64,000 nt of DNA from Bradyrhizobium sp. AUGA SZCCT0176 (GTDB taxonomy: Bacteria > Pseudomonadota > Alphaproteobacteria > Rhizobiales > Xanthobacteraceae), in assembly GCF_018130145.1 (NCBI RefSeq), contig NZ_JAFCMB010000002.1, positions 1-64,000 on the forward strand, given 5' to 3'. Positions 7,145 to 15,480 of the stretch are shown here, piece after piece. The position numbers and the translations under genes are program-made. Position 1 is the first letter of the stretch, and every line of letters starts with the position of its first letter. The notes under the pieces are model-generated. The model saw nothing but the letters and a program-made list of their open reading frames with translations, was not told where the DNA came from and made no database searches.

Positions 7145-8302
7145 ATGGATCTGATTACCACCACTTCCGACCTCGCGGCTGCCTGCGATCGCCTCTCCAA
7201 GCACCCGGTCATCACCGTCGACACGGAGTTCCTCCGCGAGACGACCTATTATCCCCTGCTCTGCGTCGTGCAAATGGCCAGCGCGGACGAAGCCGTCGTG
7301 ATCGACACGCTGGCCGAGGGCATCGACCTCAAGCCGTTCTTCGAATTGATGGGCAATGAGGCGGTCCTGAAGGTGTTCCATGCCGCGCGGCAGGACATCG
7401 AGATCGTCTGGCATCAGTCCGGCACCATTCCGCACCCGATCTTCGACACGCAGGTGGCGGCGATGGTGCTCGGCTATGGCGACAGCATCGCCTATGACGC
7501 GCTGGTCGAGCGCATCACCGGCCACCGCCCGGACAAGACGCATCGCTTCACCGACTGGTCGCGCCGGCCCCTGACCGCAGACCAGATGCATTACGCGGTC
7601 TCCGACGTCACCCATTTGCGCGACGTGTTCGCGGCGCTGGACGCCGATTTGAAGAAGCGCGGCCGCAGCGAATGGGTCAGCGAGGAGATGGAAGTCCTGA
7701 CCTCGCCAAAGACCTATGATTTCCATCCCGAGCGCGCCTGGGAGCGGCTGAAGACGCGGGTGCGCAAGCCCAAGGAATTGGCCGTGCTGATGGAAGTCGC
7801 AGCCTGGCGCGAACAGGAAGCGCAGAGCCGCGACGTGCCGCGCAGCCGCGTGATGAAGGACGACGCGGTCGGCGACATCGCCACCCATGCGCCGACCTCG
7901 CTGGAGCGTCTCGCCAATCTGCGCTCGCTGCCGAAGGGTTTCGACCGCTCCAAATGGGGCAGCGACATCGTCGCCGCCGTACAACGCGGCATCGCGCGCG
8001 ATCCTGCGACCTTGCCGAAGCTCGAAAAGCCGCGCGGCAATTCGAATGGCGCTGCGATCGTCGAACTCCTGAAGGTGCTGCTGCGAATGACCTCGGAGCG
8101 TCATGCGGTGGCCAGCAAGGTGATCGCGACCGTCGACGACCTCGAGCAGATCGCGGCCGACGATCAGGCCGACGTCGCCGCACTGCATGGCTGGCGCCGC
8201 GAATTGTTCGGCGAAGCGGCGCTGTCGCTGAAGCACGGCAGGCTGGCGCTCGCGATCGAAAAAGGCCGCGTGGTCAGGGTCGATCGGGATAAGGCGGTTT
8301 AG
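7145..8302 (+). CDS. rnd: Ribonuclease D
   Basis: The 385-residue product matches RNase D, a 3'-5' exoribonuclease that trims tRNA and other stable RNA precursors (E. coli enzyme 375 residues). The DEDDy exonuclease motifs are visible: Exo I VDTEFLRE near residue 23, Exo II in [12 protein letters not shown] with [13 protein letters not shown], and Exo [13 protein letters not shown], where Tyr and Asp complete the metal site. An HRDC domain follows (about 205-285: [21 protein letters not shown]). The ATG at 7145 starts at the conserved [10 protein letters not shown]; a possible start at 6980 would add 55 basic residues with no family match. It is convergent with the small GG-type peptide gene. 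Confidence 0.95.
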   Translation: MDLITTTSDLAAACDRLSKHPVITVDTEFLRETTYYPLLCVVQMASADEAVVIDTLAEGIDLKPFFELMGNEAVLKVFHAARQDIEIVWHQSGTIPHPIFDTQVAAMVLGYGDSIAYDALVERITGHRPDKTHRFTDWSRRPLTADQMHYAVSDVTHLRDVFAALDADLKKRGRSEWVSEEMEVLTSPKTYDFHPERAWERLKTRVRKPKELAVLMEVAAWREQEAQSRDVPRSRVMKDDAVGDIATHAPTSLERLANLRSLPKGFDRSKWGSDIVAAVQRGIARDPATLPKLEKPRGNSNGAAIVELLKVLLRMTSERHAVASKVIATVDDLEQIAADDQADVAALHGWRRELFGEAALSLKHGRLALAIEKGRVVRVDRDKAV

Positions 8303-8311
8303 GCGCGCGGC

Positions 8312-8488
8312 CTAAATAATCTTGGTTCCTACCGGGTTCACCGGCTTCGGCGGTGGCGATTGGGTTTCGAGTTTGTCGAAGCCCTGAGGCGGGATGACAA
8401 CGCCGTGCCCGGCCGAGATGTTGTCGAGCTCATCGAGCGTCAATTCACGCGGGTCGCTGGCTTGCCCATGGCCGTCTTTGTTCGCCAT
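8312..8488 (-). CDS. Small GG-type leader peptide, 58 aa
   Basis: The peptide begins MANKDGHGQASDPRELTLDE and continues LDNISAGHGVVIPPQGFDKL, then has a Pro-rich tail ending NPVGTKII. Its leader PRELTLDELDNISAG aligns with ARELNVAELDSVSGG of the peptide at 1009-1167: REL...ELD..S.G is shared, with Ala-Gly in place of Gly-Gly at the cleavage site. The predicted core is about 32 residues, hydrophilic and proline-rich, quite unlike the hydrophobic core of the first peptide. GGAGAAATCGAA precedes the ATG at 8488. It ends 10 bases from the rnd stop codon. Export by a C39-type ABC transporter is inferred from the leader; no such gene is in the window. Confidence 0.6.
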   Translation of the reverse strand: MANKDGHGQASDPRELTLDELDNISAGHGVVIPPQGFDKLETQSPPPKPVNPVGTKII

Positions 8489-8624
8489 TTCGATTTCTCC
8501 ACGGTGAGCGAGAAATTGTACGCGCGAAGGCGCGTTGTTTCAATGACGCCCGCTCCATGGCTTCCCTAACCTCTAAGAGCGAGCTTCGCTCGTCTCGACC
8601 CCGCTTGCGAGGGAGAAGGAAAAA

Positions 8625-9767
8625 TCACCACTTCAGTTCAAGGCCGAACGTGCCCTGGTGCGACTGCATCGCGGCGCGGAATTTGGCGTCGTAGTTGATG
8701 TAGAGGCGCGCGGTGTTGGTCAGGCTGAGCGAGGCCGAGGCGCCGGCATCCGCGCCGTACTGGCTTTCGCCGATGCCCTGGAAGGTCACGCTCTGGGCGC
8801 CGAGGCTCACCGTGGTGTCGGAGAAATTCTGCACGACGTTGTTGACGAACTTGCCATAGGCCGACAGGTCCAAAATCTTCTGATCGAAGATCCAGTAATG
8901 CCCGACCTCGGCACCAACAAGCACGCGGAAGCGCTGCACCGTCGCGCCCGTTGCCGTCACCGGATCGAGGCCGCCGAACTCCTGGAACGCTCCGGTCTGG
9001 GCGTGGACATATTCGACCGCGCCCTTGGGCACGATGCGGTACTGGTCCTTGGACCAGTAGTAGCTGATTTCGCTCAGCACGCCGTCGAGCATGGCGTTGT
9101 AGCCGGCAGTCGCGAAACCCAAACCGGTATCGCGGCGCGAATTGACGTTGCCAAAACCGTGCACGATCACGCTGGCCCAGGTCCACGGCCCGGCATCCAC
9201 GGAGGCATTGAAGCCGAACTGGGTCAGGTCGATCCTGGCCGACTGCAACGCCAGCGGCACGTCGATGTCGGTGCGGCTCTGGTCGACGGAGAAGCCGACA
9301 TTGACGCCGGTTGCGATGCGCGCGCCGATGCCGGCGACGCCGCCCCAGGTCTTGCGGGTGTCGCCGACGAAAAACCCGAGCGGACCGTTGTTGGCCGAAA
9401 TGCCATAGCCCTCGAACCAGGTCCGGTAGCGCGGTGTTTCCGCAGCCTCGGAGGCGCCGCCGCCGCCGGGATTGGTCCGCATCATGCGGCTGAAGCCGCT
9501 GGTGGTGCCGAACCGTTCCAGGAAATTGCTGCCGAGGTTGGTGATGGTCGCGGTCGACGACACCGCTGAGTTGATCATCTGCGGCGTCGGGGACGGCGAT
9601 GGTGTGGGCGAGGCCGTCGGTGTTGGCGTGGGGGTCGGTGTCGGCGTCAGCTGTGCCTGCGCGGAAGACACGCCGAACGCGAGCACGAACGCGATCGCCG
9701 CCAGTCGCGCCAAAGCGCGACCGCCCCCGATCCTCTCCGCTCGCGATGCGCAGCGCATCAATTTCAT
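8625..9767 (-). CDS. Autotransporter-type outer-membrane beta-barrel protein with Pro-Thr linker and almost no passenger
   Basis: With the ATG at 9767 the product has 380 residues: a signal peptide (LARLAAIAFVLAFGVSSAQA), a Thr-Pro/Ser-Pro linker of about 24 residues, a short 60-residue segment, and a C-terminal domain of about 260 residues made of alternating amphipathic strands ending GLELKW, as outer-membrane barrels end in an aromatic residue. Phrases such as RYRTWFEGYGISA and DTRKTWGGVAGIGARIATG are typical of autotransporter beta domains. The usual large passenger is missing, so this may be a free-standing barrel or a decayed autotransporter. Starts at 9845, 9806 and 9758 are also possible. 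A divergent AraC regulator does not adjoin it; the next gene upstream (9970-10959) is on the same strand. Confidence 0.75.
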   Translation of the reverse strand: MKLMRCASRAERIGGGRALARLAAIAFVLAFGVSSAQAQLTPTPTPTPTPTASPTPSPSPTPQMINSAVSSTATITNLGSNFLERFGTTSGFSRMMRTNPGGGGASEAAETPRYRTWFEGYGISANNGPLGFFVGDTRKTWGGVAGIGARIATGVNVGFSVDQSRTDIDVPLALQSARIDLTQFGFNASVDAGPWTWASVIVHGFGNVNSRRDTGLGFATAGYNAMLDGVLSEISYYWSKDQYRIVPKGAVEYVHAQTGAFQEFGGLDPVTATGATVQRFRVLVGAEVGHYWIFDQKILDLSAYGKFVNNVVQNFSDTTVSLGAQSVTFQGIGESQYGADAGASASLSLTNTARLYINYDAKFRAAMQSHQGTFGLELKW

Positions 9768-9969
9768 TCCCGAAGAAAGCGCCCGCTCGAAAACAGTGCA
9801 CGACATGCCGGTCAGCAAGCCCGGATTTGCGCCCAGTTCGTGCACAGCGTCAATCGCTTACGGGCCTCACCAGGGACCGAATAGAAGCCGCTGTTGTTCG
9901 GCGGCCACAGTACCTTGCACTGGGTGGCACTGGGCGGCACTGGCCTGGTCCAAGACGGGCGAAACGGAA

Positions 9970-10959
9970 CTAGGCGTCCCCGCCCCCACTGCCACGATAT
10001 TGCGCCGGCGACGCGCCGAAGCGGCGGCGGAAGCAGCGGTGGAAATACGACACCTCGTTGAAGCCGCAGGCGAACGCGACCTCGTCGATCTTGAGGCGAT
10101 CGTTGCGGTGATCGGCCAGCATCATGCGTGCCTTTTGCAGGCGCAACTCCAGGACGCGCGCGGCGAAGGAGTTGCCGGTCTCGGAAAGCAGGTCGTTGAC
10201 ATAGCGGCGCGATACGCCGAGAGCGCGGGCCGCCCGTTCCGACGAGAAGGCCGGATCGGAGAATCCTTTCCGGATCGTGAGGAGAACGTCTTGCAGGCGG
10301 GCAGCGCGCAGCCCGCGGTTGCGGGCAACTTCAGTCACGTCGCGGCGTGCGCCGAGCGCGAGCGCAAAGAGATCCAGAAAGGTCGTCTCGATGTGCGCAT
10401 CCAATGGATTGCCGCCATCGTCGTTCGGCTCCTGGATGATGTCGAGATATCGCGCCAGATGCCGGAGCGTCGGATTGTTCAGGTCGAATTGACTGAGAAT
10501 GAGATCGTCCGGATCGGCAACCAGTTCAATGAGATTTTGGCGTGCCACTGCGACGGTCGTCGATTTCAACCCGGCCTTGCTTTGACATATGCCTGCGTTG
10601 TCTGCGGTATAAAATGTTGCCCCGCCAGGCGCCATGATGCATTCACGGTTCGTCAACTCGCATCGTATCGATACCGATTCGCGGGCATGATTGAACGTGA
10701 AGGCAAAGAGTTCAGTGGTGTCGTTCGCAATGTGCCGCGGCGTTCGCGCTAACCCATTGATCGCACCGCTGCTGAACCGACTGGTCCTCACGTTTCCGTA
10801 CTGGGAGAATTGATAGCGCGCCGAAAACACGGAGTCGTTGAGCCTTGAATAGTCGAACGCGCAATAGAGGTCGCTATGAAGCTCTCTCCAGAGCTTGAAC
10901 CGCCCGTTGTCGTCGAGTTCAGTGGACAAATCATCGGTAGAGAAAACGACCTTATTCAT
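9970..10959 (-). CDS. AraC-family transcriptional regulator
   Basis: The product has 329 residues. The C-terminal 100 form the double helix-turn-helix DNA-binding domain of AraC/XylS regulators: SSERAARALGVSRRYVNDLLSETG for the first motif, and IDEVAFACGFNEVSYFHRCFRRRFGASPAQYR for the second, which carries the family signature. The N-terminal 200 residues resemble the 'AraC-binding-like' domain of regulators related to TetR-independent FeaR types (KLWRELHSDLYCAFDYSRL). It is divergent from the YadA-type adhesin gene across a 332-bp region and just upstream of the barrel gene on the same strand, so either surface gene is a plausible target. The inducer is unknown. Confidence 0.88.
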   Translation of the reverse strand: MNKVVFSTDDLSTELDDNGRFKLWRELHSDLYCAFDYSRLNDSVFSARYQFSQYGNVRTSRFSSGAINGLARTPRHIANDTTELFAFTFNHARESVSIRCELTNRECIMAPGGATFYTADNAGICQSKAGLKSTTVAVARQNLIELVADPDDLILSQFDLNNPTLRHLARYLDIIQEPNDDGGNPLDAHIETTFLDLFALALGARRDVTEVARNRGLRAARLQDVLLTIRKGFSDPAFSSERAARALGVSRRYVNDLLSETGNSFAARVLELRLQKARMMLADHRNDRLKIDEVAFACGFNEVSYFHRCFRRRFGASPAQYRGSGGGDA

Positions 10960-11291
10960 ACTGTTCTTGCGTCATCCATGATGTTCTTGGGTCCCACGCG
11001 GCTGGCTTCATCATAGGTCAGCGGCCAGAAGATAAAGTTCAACGCACAAACATCGCGTGAACACCGATACCGAGCGATCGCTGCGCATCGAGGCGCTCCC
11101 CTGAGGTGCCGTTAGCGCCATGCAGTTCATGTTTTCCCGTCGCCGCCGCCGCTTTCCTGTGACGCATCCGCAACATCAGATGAAATTGCCTGGCCGGTGC
11201 CATCCTGTTCATAACCAATGCCGCCGGGGATACGACGGTTTGCCCTCAGTCGAATAAGCCCTGCGGGAGACAGGAAATTTCAGGGGTATTT
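10960..11291. other. Divergent intergenic region, AraC regulator / trimeric adhesin
   Basis: These 332 bases must carry the promoters of the AraC gene (minus) and the YadA-type gene (plus). The adhesin start at 11292 is preceded by AGGGG (spacer TATTT). I found no convincing pair of direct repeats that would mark an AraC operator and no small gene. Confidence 0.5.
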
Positions 11292-12428
11292 ATGATCAAG
11301 TTTGCAACGCCTGCGATCCTCGCATTGATTGGCGCCATGGCATTGCCGATCTCGAGCGCGCTTGCCGCCGAGGACGGCGTCACCTACAGCGGCGCCGAGG
11401 TCAACAACGCGTTCGCCACCGGCGTTGGCGCGATTGCAGCGAGCGGCACCGGCAGCCTCGGAGCGCACGCCTCCGGCGCCGGTTCGATCGCCATCGGCGT
11501 CAACGCATCGAGCACCACCGGCTCGATCGCGATCGGGTCGAGCGCAAACGCCAATACCGCTGCCGGCGAAAGCGTGGCGGTCGGTACCGGTGCCAGTGCG
11601 ACCGCCACCAGTGCTTCGGCCTTTGGCACGGGCGCAACCGCAAACTTCAATTATGCCGCGGCTTTCGGCACCGACGCGACGGCAGGCGCCGCCAGCGCGA
11701 CGGCGGTCGGCCGCGGCGCCAATGCCGGCGGTCAGGAAAGCGCGGCGTTGGGCTACAACAGCACCGCATCCGGAACCAACAGCGTGGCCGCCGGCGCCAA
11801 CAGTGCCGCATCGGGGGTCAACAGCGCGGCATTTGGCACCAGCGCCAACGCCACGGCGACCGGCGCCGTTGCGGTCGGCGTCAACGCCTCCGCCACCGCC
11901 ACCAACTCCGTCGCAATCGGCGCCAATTCGACCGCCACCGCCGCCAATACGGTCTCCGTCGGCTCCGCCGGCAATGAGCGGCGCGTCACCAATGTCGCCG
12001 CCGGCGTCAGCGCGACGGACGCTGCGAATATCAGCCAGCTCAACAGCGCGACGGCGAATTTCCAGTCGCAGGCCGCGGGGCTGCAGACCCAGGCCACCGG
12101 GCTGCAGAGCCAGGTTACCGGCCTGCAAAGTCAGGTCACCGGGCTGCAAACCCAGCTCAATGGCGTGCAAAGCCAGGTCGATGCCAACCGCACCGAAGCG
12201 CGCCGCGGCATCGCAGCCAGCGCAGCACTCGCCCCCGTCGTGATGCCTTCCGCCGCAGGCAAGCTCACGGTATCGGCGACCGGCGGCGCCTATCGAGACG
12301 CCTATGGCGCGGGCCTCGGGCTTGCGTATCGCCTCAACACCCCGGCGCCGACCGTGCTGTTCGGCAGCTATTCGAACGGCGGCGGCACCGAACATATCGG
12401 CCGTGTCGGCATGGCCGCTGAATTCTGA
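11292..12428 (+). CDS. YadA-type trimeric autotransporter adhesin (short)
   Basis: The 378-residue product has the complete plan of a trimeric autotransporter. A signal peptide (MIKFATPAILALIGAMALPISSALA with cleavage after ALA) is followed by a head of about 190 residues built from 14-residue left-handed beta-roll repeats such as SIAIGSSANANTAAG and AVAVGVNASATATN. A neck (NERRVTNVAAGVSATDAANI, then SQLN) leads into a short coiled-coil stalk of heptads GLQ(S/T)Q(A/V)T, and a C-terminal membrane anchor of about 75 residues ends VGMAAEF. Three chains should form one 12-stranded barrel and display the head for adhesion or autoaggregation. It is small for the family, having a single head, neck and stalk. 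The divergent AraC gene may control it. Confidence 0.92.
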   Translation: MIKFATPAILALIGAMALPISSALAAEDGVTYSGAEVNNAFATGVGAIAASGTGSLGAHASGAGSIAIGVNASSTTGSIAIGSSANANTAAGESVAVGTGASATATSASAFGTGATANFNYAAAFGTDATAGAASATAVGRGANAGGQESAALGYNSTASGTNSVAAGANSAASGVNSAAFGTSANATATGAVAVGVNASATATNSVAIGANSTATAANTVSVGSAGNERRVTNVAAGVSATDAANISQLNSATANFQSQAAGLQTQATGLQSQVTGLQSQVTGLQTQLNGVQSQVDANRTEARRGIAASAALAPVVMPSAAGKLTVSATGGAYRDAYGAGLGLAYRLNTPAPTVLFGSYSNGGGTEHIGRVGMAAEF

Positions 12429-12444
12429 GCAGCGATATTCAGCG

Positions 12445-12891
12445 ATGCGGCGAAGTCGACGAACGCAGGGCCGGCGGCGCGCCCTGTCCACATGGCGCGT
12501 GTGTGCGGCAAGCCTTGCGCTGTCGCCGCCGCTTGCGCACGCCCAGCCGGTGGATTGGAGCAAGATGCCGACCATGCAGATCGAGCGGCAATTCGGAGGG
12601 CCGTTGAAAGATACCGTCATCCAGCGATTGCGCGATCCAGTCGACGGCACGATCTGCATGGTCTATCTGCCGATCAATGCGCCACATTCGCCGCAGCAGA
12701 CCAGCGGTTACGTGCAATATGGTTCGACCACGATCGGCTCGATCAGTTGTTTTGCAGGCCCCGCACCTGCGCCGCCCCTAGCCGCCGCCCGGCCCAAACC
12801 AGCGCCGGCACAGCGCGCCAGCGTGCCCCCGCCAGAGCCCCCGGCGCCGCTTGACCAGCGCTGGCCGCCCGCCGCAGCGCCTGCCCGTTAG
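12445..12891 (+). CDS. Secreted protein with Pro/Ala-rich tail, 148 aa, unknown function
   Basis: Starting at the ATG at 12445, the product has a basic n-region and a signal peptide (RVCAASLALSPPLAHA, cut before QPVDW). A compact domain of about 70 residues follows (MPTMQIERQFGGPLKDTVIQ...DPVDGTICMVYLPINAP), then a Pro/Ala-rich tail of about 55 residues that suggests a flexible or surface-exposed end. Two cysteines (TICMVY and ISCFAG) could pair. It lies 16 bp after the YadA-type gene on the same strand, so co-transcription is likely and a helper or co-displayed role is conceivable, though nothing in the sequence proves it. Upstream in-frame starts inside the adhesin gene lack a signal peptide. 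Confidence 0.65.
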   Translation: MRRSRRTQGRRRALSTWRVCAASLALSPPLAHAQPVDWSKMPTMQIERQFGGPLKDTVIQRLRDPVDGTICMVYLPINAPHSPQQTSGYVQYGSTTIGSISCFAGPAPAPPLAAARPKPAPAQRASVPPPEPPAPLDQRWPPAAAPAR

Positions 12892-12961
12892 CCAGCCGCC
12901 CGCGCCGCGCTGAATCGTCGTGGCTCGATGCGGTATCCCGCAGCGGGCCACAAGCGCCGCA

Positions 12962-13612
12962 TCACACCGCGGGCCAGATCAGGGTTCCGTCCGGCGCGGC
13001 CTGTCCCGAAATCCTGCAGATGTCGCCTTCGAGGCGGACCTTGCCGCTGGCGAGCAGCCGCAGCGCTTCGGGATAGATGCGGTGCTCGATGCCGAGGATG
13101 CGCTGAGCCAGCGTCGTGGCGGTGTCGCCATCGGCCACCGCGACCGCGCCCTGCATCACAATCGGCCCCGCGTCGGTTTCCGGGATCACGAAATGCACGG
13201 TGGCGCCTGAAATCTTCACGCCGGTCGTCAGCGCCTGGCCGTGCGGATCGAGGCCCGGAAAGGACGGCAGCAGCGAGGGATGGATGTTGAGCATCTTGCC
13301 GTACCAGCGTTTGACGAATTCGGCGGTGAACAGCCGCATGAATCCGCCAAGGCAAATCAGCTCGACATTCTTTTCATCGAGCGCCCGCTGCAGCACCGCT
13401 TCGAAGGCTGCGCGGTCCTTGCCGAACGGCTTGCTCTCGATCACGGTCGTGGGAATGCCGCTCGCAGCAGCCTTTTCCAGGCCACCGGCATCGGCGCGGT
13501 TGGAAATCACGGTGACGATTTCCGCCGGGAAATCCGGTGCTTTGGCCGCGTCGATCAGCGCGGCCATGTTCGATCCACGCCCGGAGATCAGAATGGCGAC
13601 GCGGCGCTTCAC
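12962..13612 (-). CDS. purN: Phosphoribosylglycinamide formyltransferase (GART)
   Basis: This 216-residue enzyme transfers a formyl group from 10-formyl-THF to GAR, the third step of purine synthesis. The start RRVAILISGRGSNMAALIDA shows the phosphate-binding loop, and the catalytic Asn-His-Asp set is in NIHPSLLPSFPGLDPHGQAL and ATVHFVIPETDAGPI. It follows purM on the same strand, only four bases after the purM stop, beginning with a GTG codon, so the two are translated from one message. Length and motifs are normal for the family. Confidence 0.96.
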   Translation of the reverse strand: MKRRVAILISGRGSNMAALIDAAKAPDFPAEIVTVISNRADAGGLEKAAASGIPTTVIESKPFGKDRAAFEAVLQRALDEKNVELICLGGFMRLFTAEFVKRWYGKMLNIHPSLLPSFPGLDPHGQALTTGVKISGATVHFVIPETDAGPIVMQGAVAVADGDTATTLAQRILGIEHRIYPEALRLLASGKVRLEGDICRISGQAAPDGTLIWPAV

Positions 13613-13616
13613 GGCG

Positions 13617-14690
13617 TCACCGCGACAGGTCCAGATGACCGTTATAGACCACGCGATGCTCGCCTTCCGCCGCGATCACTTCACCGAGCAGGGCGACAGT
13701 CTCGCCGCCCTCGGTGAGGATTTCGGTGACCCTGTCGATCGCTTCCGGCTTGACGATCGCGATCATGCCGATGCCGCAGTTGAAGGTGCGCAACAATTCG
13801 AGCTCGGCGATGCCGCCCTGCTCGGCCAGCCATTTGAAGACAGGCAATACCGGCAGCCGCGCCAGATCGATGCCGACCCCGAGATGCTTCGGCAGCACGC
13901 GCGGAATGTTGTCGGTGAAGCCGCCGCCGGTGATGTGGGCGAGGCCTTTGATGGCGCCGGTTTCGCGGATCGCGCGCAGGCACGATTTCACATAGAGCCG
14001 CGTCGGCGCCAGCAGCGCGCCGCCGAGCGTCATGACGGGCGAGAACGGTGCCGGGGCGTCAAAGCCGAGGCCGGTGTTTTCAACGATTTTCCGAACCAGC
14101 GAGAAGCCATTGGAATGCACGCCCGAGGAGGCAAGACCGATCACGGCGTCGCCGATCGCAATGTCTGAACTCGGCAGCAGCGTGCCGCGCTCGGCAGCCC
14201 CCACAGCAAAGCCCGCGAGGTCGTAATCGCCGTCCTTGTAGAGGCCAGGCATTTCCGCGGTCTCGCCGCCGATCAGGGCGCAGCCGGACTCCCTGCAGCC
14301 CTCGGCAATGCCGGCCACGATGGCAGCCGCAGCTTCCGGATCGAGCTTGCCGCAGGCGAAATAGTCGAGGAAGAACAGCGGCTCGGCGCCCTGCACCACG
14401 AGGTCATTGACCGACATCGCCACCAGGTCGATGCCGATTCCGCCGTGCAGGCCGGTCTCGATCGCGATCTTGACCTTGGTGCCGACGCCGTCGGTCGCGG
14501 CCACCAGCACCGGGTCCGTGAAGCCGGCTGCCTTGAGGTCGAACAGCCCGCCAAAGCCGCCGATCTCGGCGTCGGCGCCGGCGCGGGCGGTGGCACGCAC
14601 CATCGGCTTGATGAGATCGACGAGGCGATTGCCCGCATCGATATCGACGCCCGAATCGGCGTAAGTGAGCCCGTTTTTGCGGTCGATCAT
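13617..14690 (-). CDS. purM: Phosphoribosylformylglycinamidine cyclo-ligase (AIR synthetase)
   Basis: The 357-residue product begins [20 protein letters not shown] and carries the PurM signatures [37 protein letters not shown] and [11 protein letters not shown]. It closes the imidazole ring of AIR using ATP in step five of purine synthesis. The ATG at 14690 with GGGA upstream is preferred over a TTG two codons earlier. It is the first gene of a purM-purN pair. The 160 bp upstream, shared with the divergent pgsA, hold a GC-rich hairpin (arms CCGGCCC at 14785 and GGGCCGG at 14802). Confidence 0.97.
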   Translation of the reverse strand: MIDRKNGLTYADSGVDIDAGNRLVDLIKPMVRATARAGADAEIGGFGGLFDLKAAGFTDPVLVAATDGVGTKVKIAIETGLHGGIGIDLVAMSVNDLVVQGAEPLFFLDYFACGKLDPEAAAAIVAGIAEGCRESGCALIGGETAEMPGLYKDGDYDLAGFAVGAAERGTLLPSSDIAIGDAVIGLASSGVHSNGFSLVRKIVENTGLGFDAPAPFSPVMTLGGALLAPTRLYVKSCLRAIRETGAIKGLAHITGGGFTDNIPRVLPKHLGVGIDLARLPVLPVFKWLAEQGGIAELELLRTFNCGIGMIAIVKPEAIDRVTEILTEGGETVALLGEVIAAEGEHRVVYNGHLDLSR

Positions 14691-14849
14691 GCTCAATTCC
14701 CGTCAGAAGACGGCTGGTTACGAGGATTTCGGCGATCCTGCAATGGCTCGCAAGCGCGGGGTCGATATACTATGTAGATAACAACCGGCCCGCCCCGCAA
14801 AGGGCCGGATCTGTTACGCAATTAGGCCGGTAGCCGGGAAGCGACCGAG

Positions 14850-15392
14850 TTGAATATTCCGAATATCATTACACTGGGTCGCATCATCCTGGTGCCCATT
14901 ATCGTCTGGGCGATCGCCTCGAGGCAGATGGAGATCGCGTTCGCTATCTTCGTGATTGCCGGTGTCAGCGACGCCGTCGACGGTTTCCTCGCCAAGCGCT
15001 TCAATATGACCAGCGAGCTTGGCGCCCTGCTCGATCCCCTCGCCGACAAGGCGCTTTTGGTCTCGATCTACGTCTCGCTCGGAATCTGGGGCGCGGTGCC
15101 GCTGTGGATCGTGATCCTGGTGGTGTCGCGCGACATCATGATCGTCACCGCCGTGATTGTGTCATGGTTGTTCGACAAGCCTATCCCGATGAAACCCTTG
15201 ATGGTCTCGAAGCTCAACACGGTGGCGCAGGTGGCGTTCGCCGCCCTGGTGCTGGCGTCGCTCGGCTTCAACTTCAAGCCGACGCCATACGACCTGATCC
15301 TGATGGGCTTTGTTACGGTCTTTACTTTGGTTTCCGTCTCCCTCTATCTCGTGGAGTGGGTGCGGCACATGAGTACGATCGAGGCCAAATAG
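14850..15392 (+). CDS. pgsA: CDP-diacylglycerol--glycerol-3-phosphate 3-phosphatidyltransferase
   Basis: The 180-residue integral membrane enzyme makes phosphatidylglycerol phosphate. It has the CDP-alcohol phosphotransferase motif D-x2-DG-x2-A-x9-G-x3-D-x3-D, seen in SDAVDGFLAKRFNMTSELG followed by ALLDPLADK, and four or more membrane helices. Its start MNIPNIITLGRI is typical of PgsA; the initiation codon is TTG with GGGAAG upstream. The gene after it, hdaA, is on the same strand but is separated by a dispersed repeat element. Confidence 0.93.
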   Translation: MNIPNIITLGRIILVPIIVWAIASRQMEIAFAIFVIAGVSDAVDGFLAKRFNMTSELGALLDPLADKALLVSIYVSLGIWGAVPLWIVILVVSRDIMIVTAVIVSWLFDKPIPMKPLMVSKLNTVAQVAFAALVLASLGFNFKPTPYDLILMGFVTVFTLVSVSLYLVEWVRHMSTIEAK

Positions 15393-15462
15393 GCGTTTTG
15401 TTTGAAGCGTTTTGTTTGACGCGTCCTCACGCGAACCGGTACCCACTTCGCTTGAAAACGCC
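15392..15462 (-). repeat. Dispersed intergenic repeat, copy 1 (reverse orientation)
   Basis: Bounded by GGCGTTTT (15392-15399) and AAAACGCC (15455-15462). On the minus strand it reads AAGCGAAGTGGGTACCGGTT then CGCG and GACGCGTCAAAC, matching the copies at 34104, 42568 and 62789. It starts at the last base of the pgsA stop codon and ends 18 bases before the chosen hdaA start. Confidence 0.8.
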
Positions 15463-15480
15463 ATGGTTCCGGAGACTTGC

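Noticed and set aside
11280..12659. Long open frame on the minus strand across the trimeric adhesin gene
   Set aside because: It is the antisense shadow of a GC-rich repetitive gene; the plus strand has a signal peptide, head, neck, stalk and anchor, and the minus frame is only Ala/Gly/Arg-rich.
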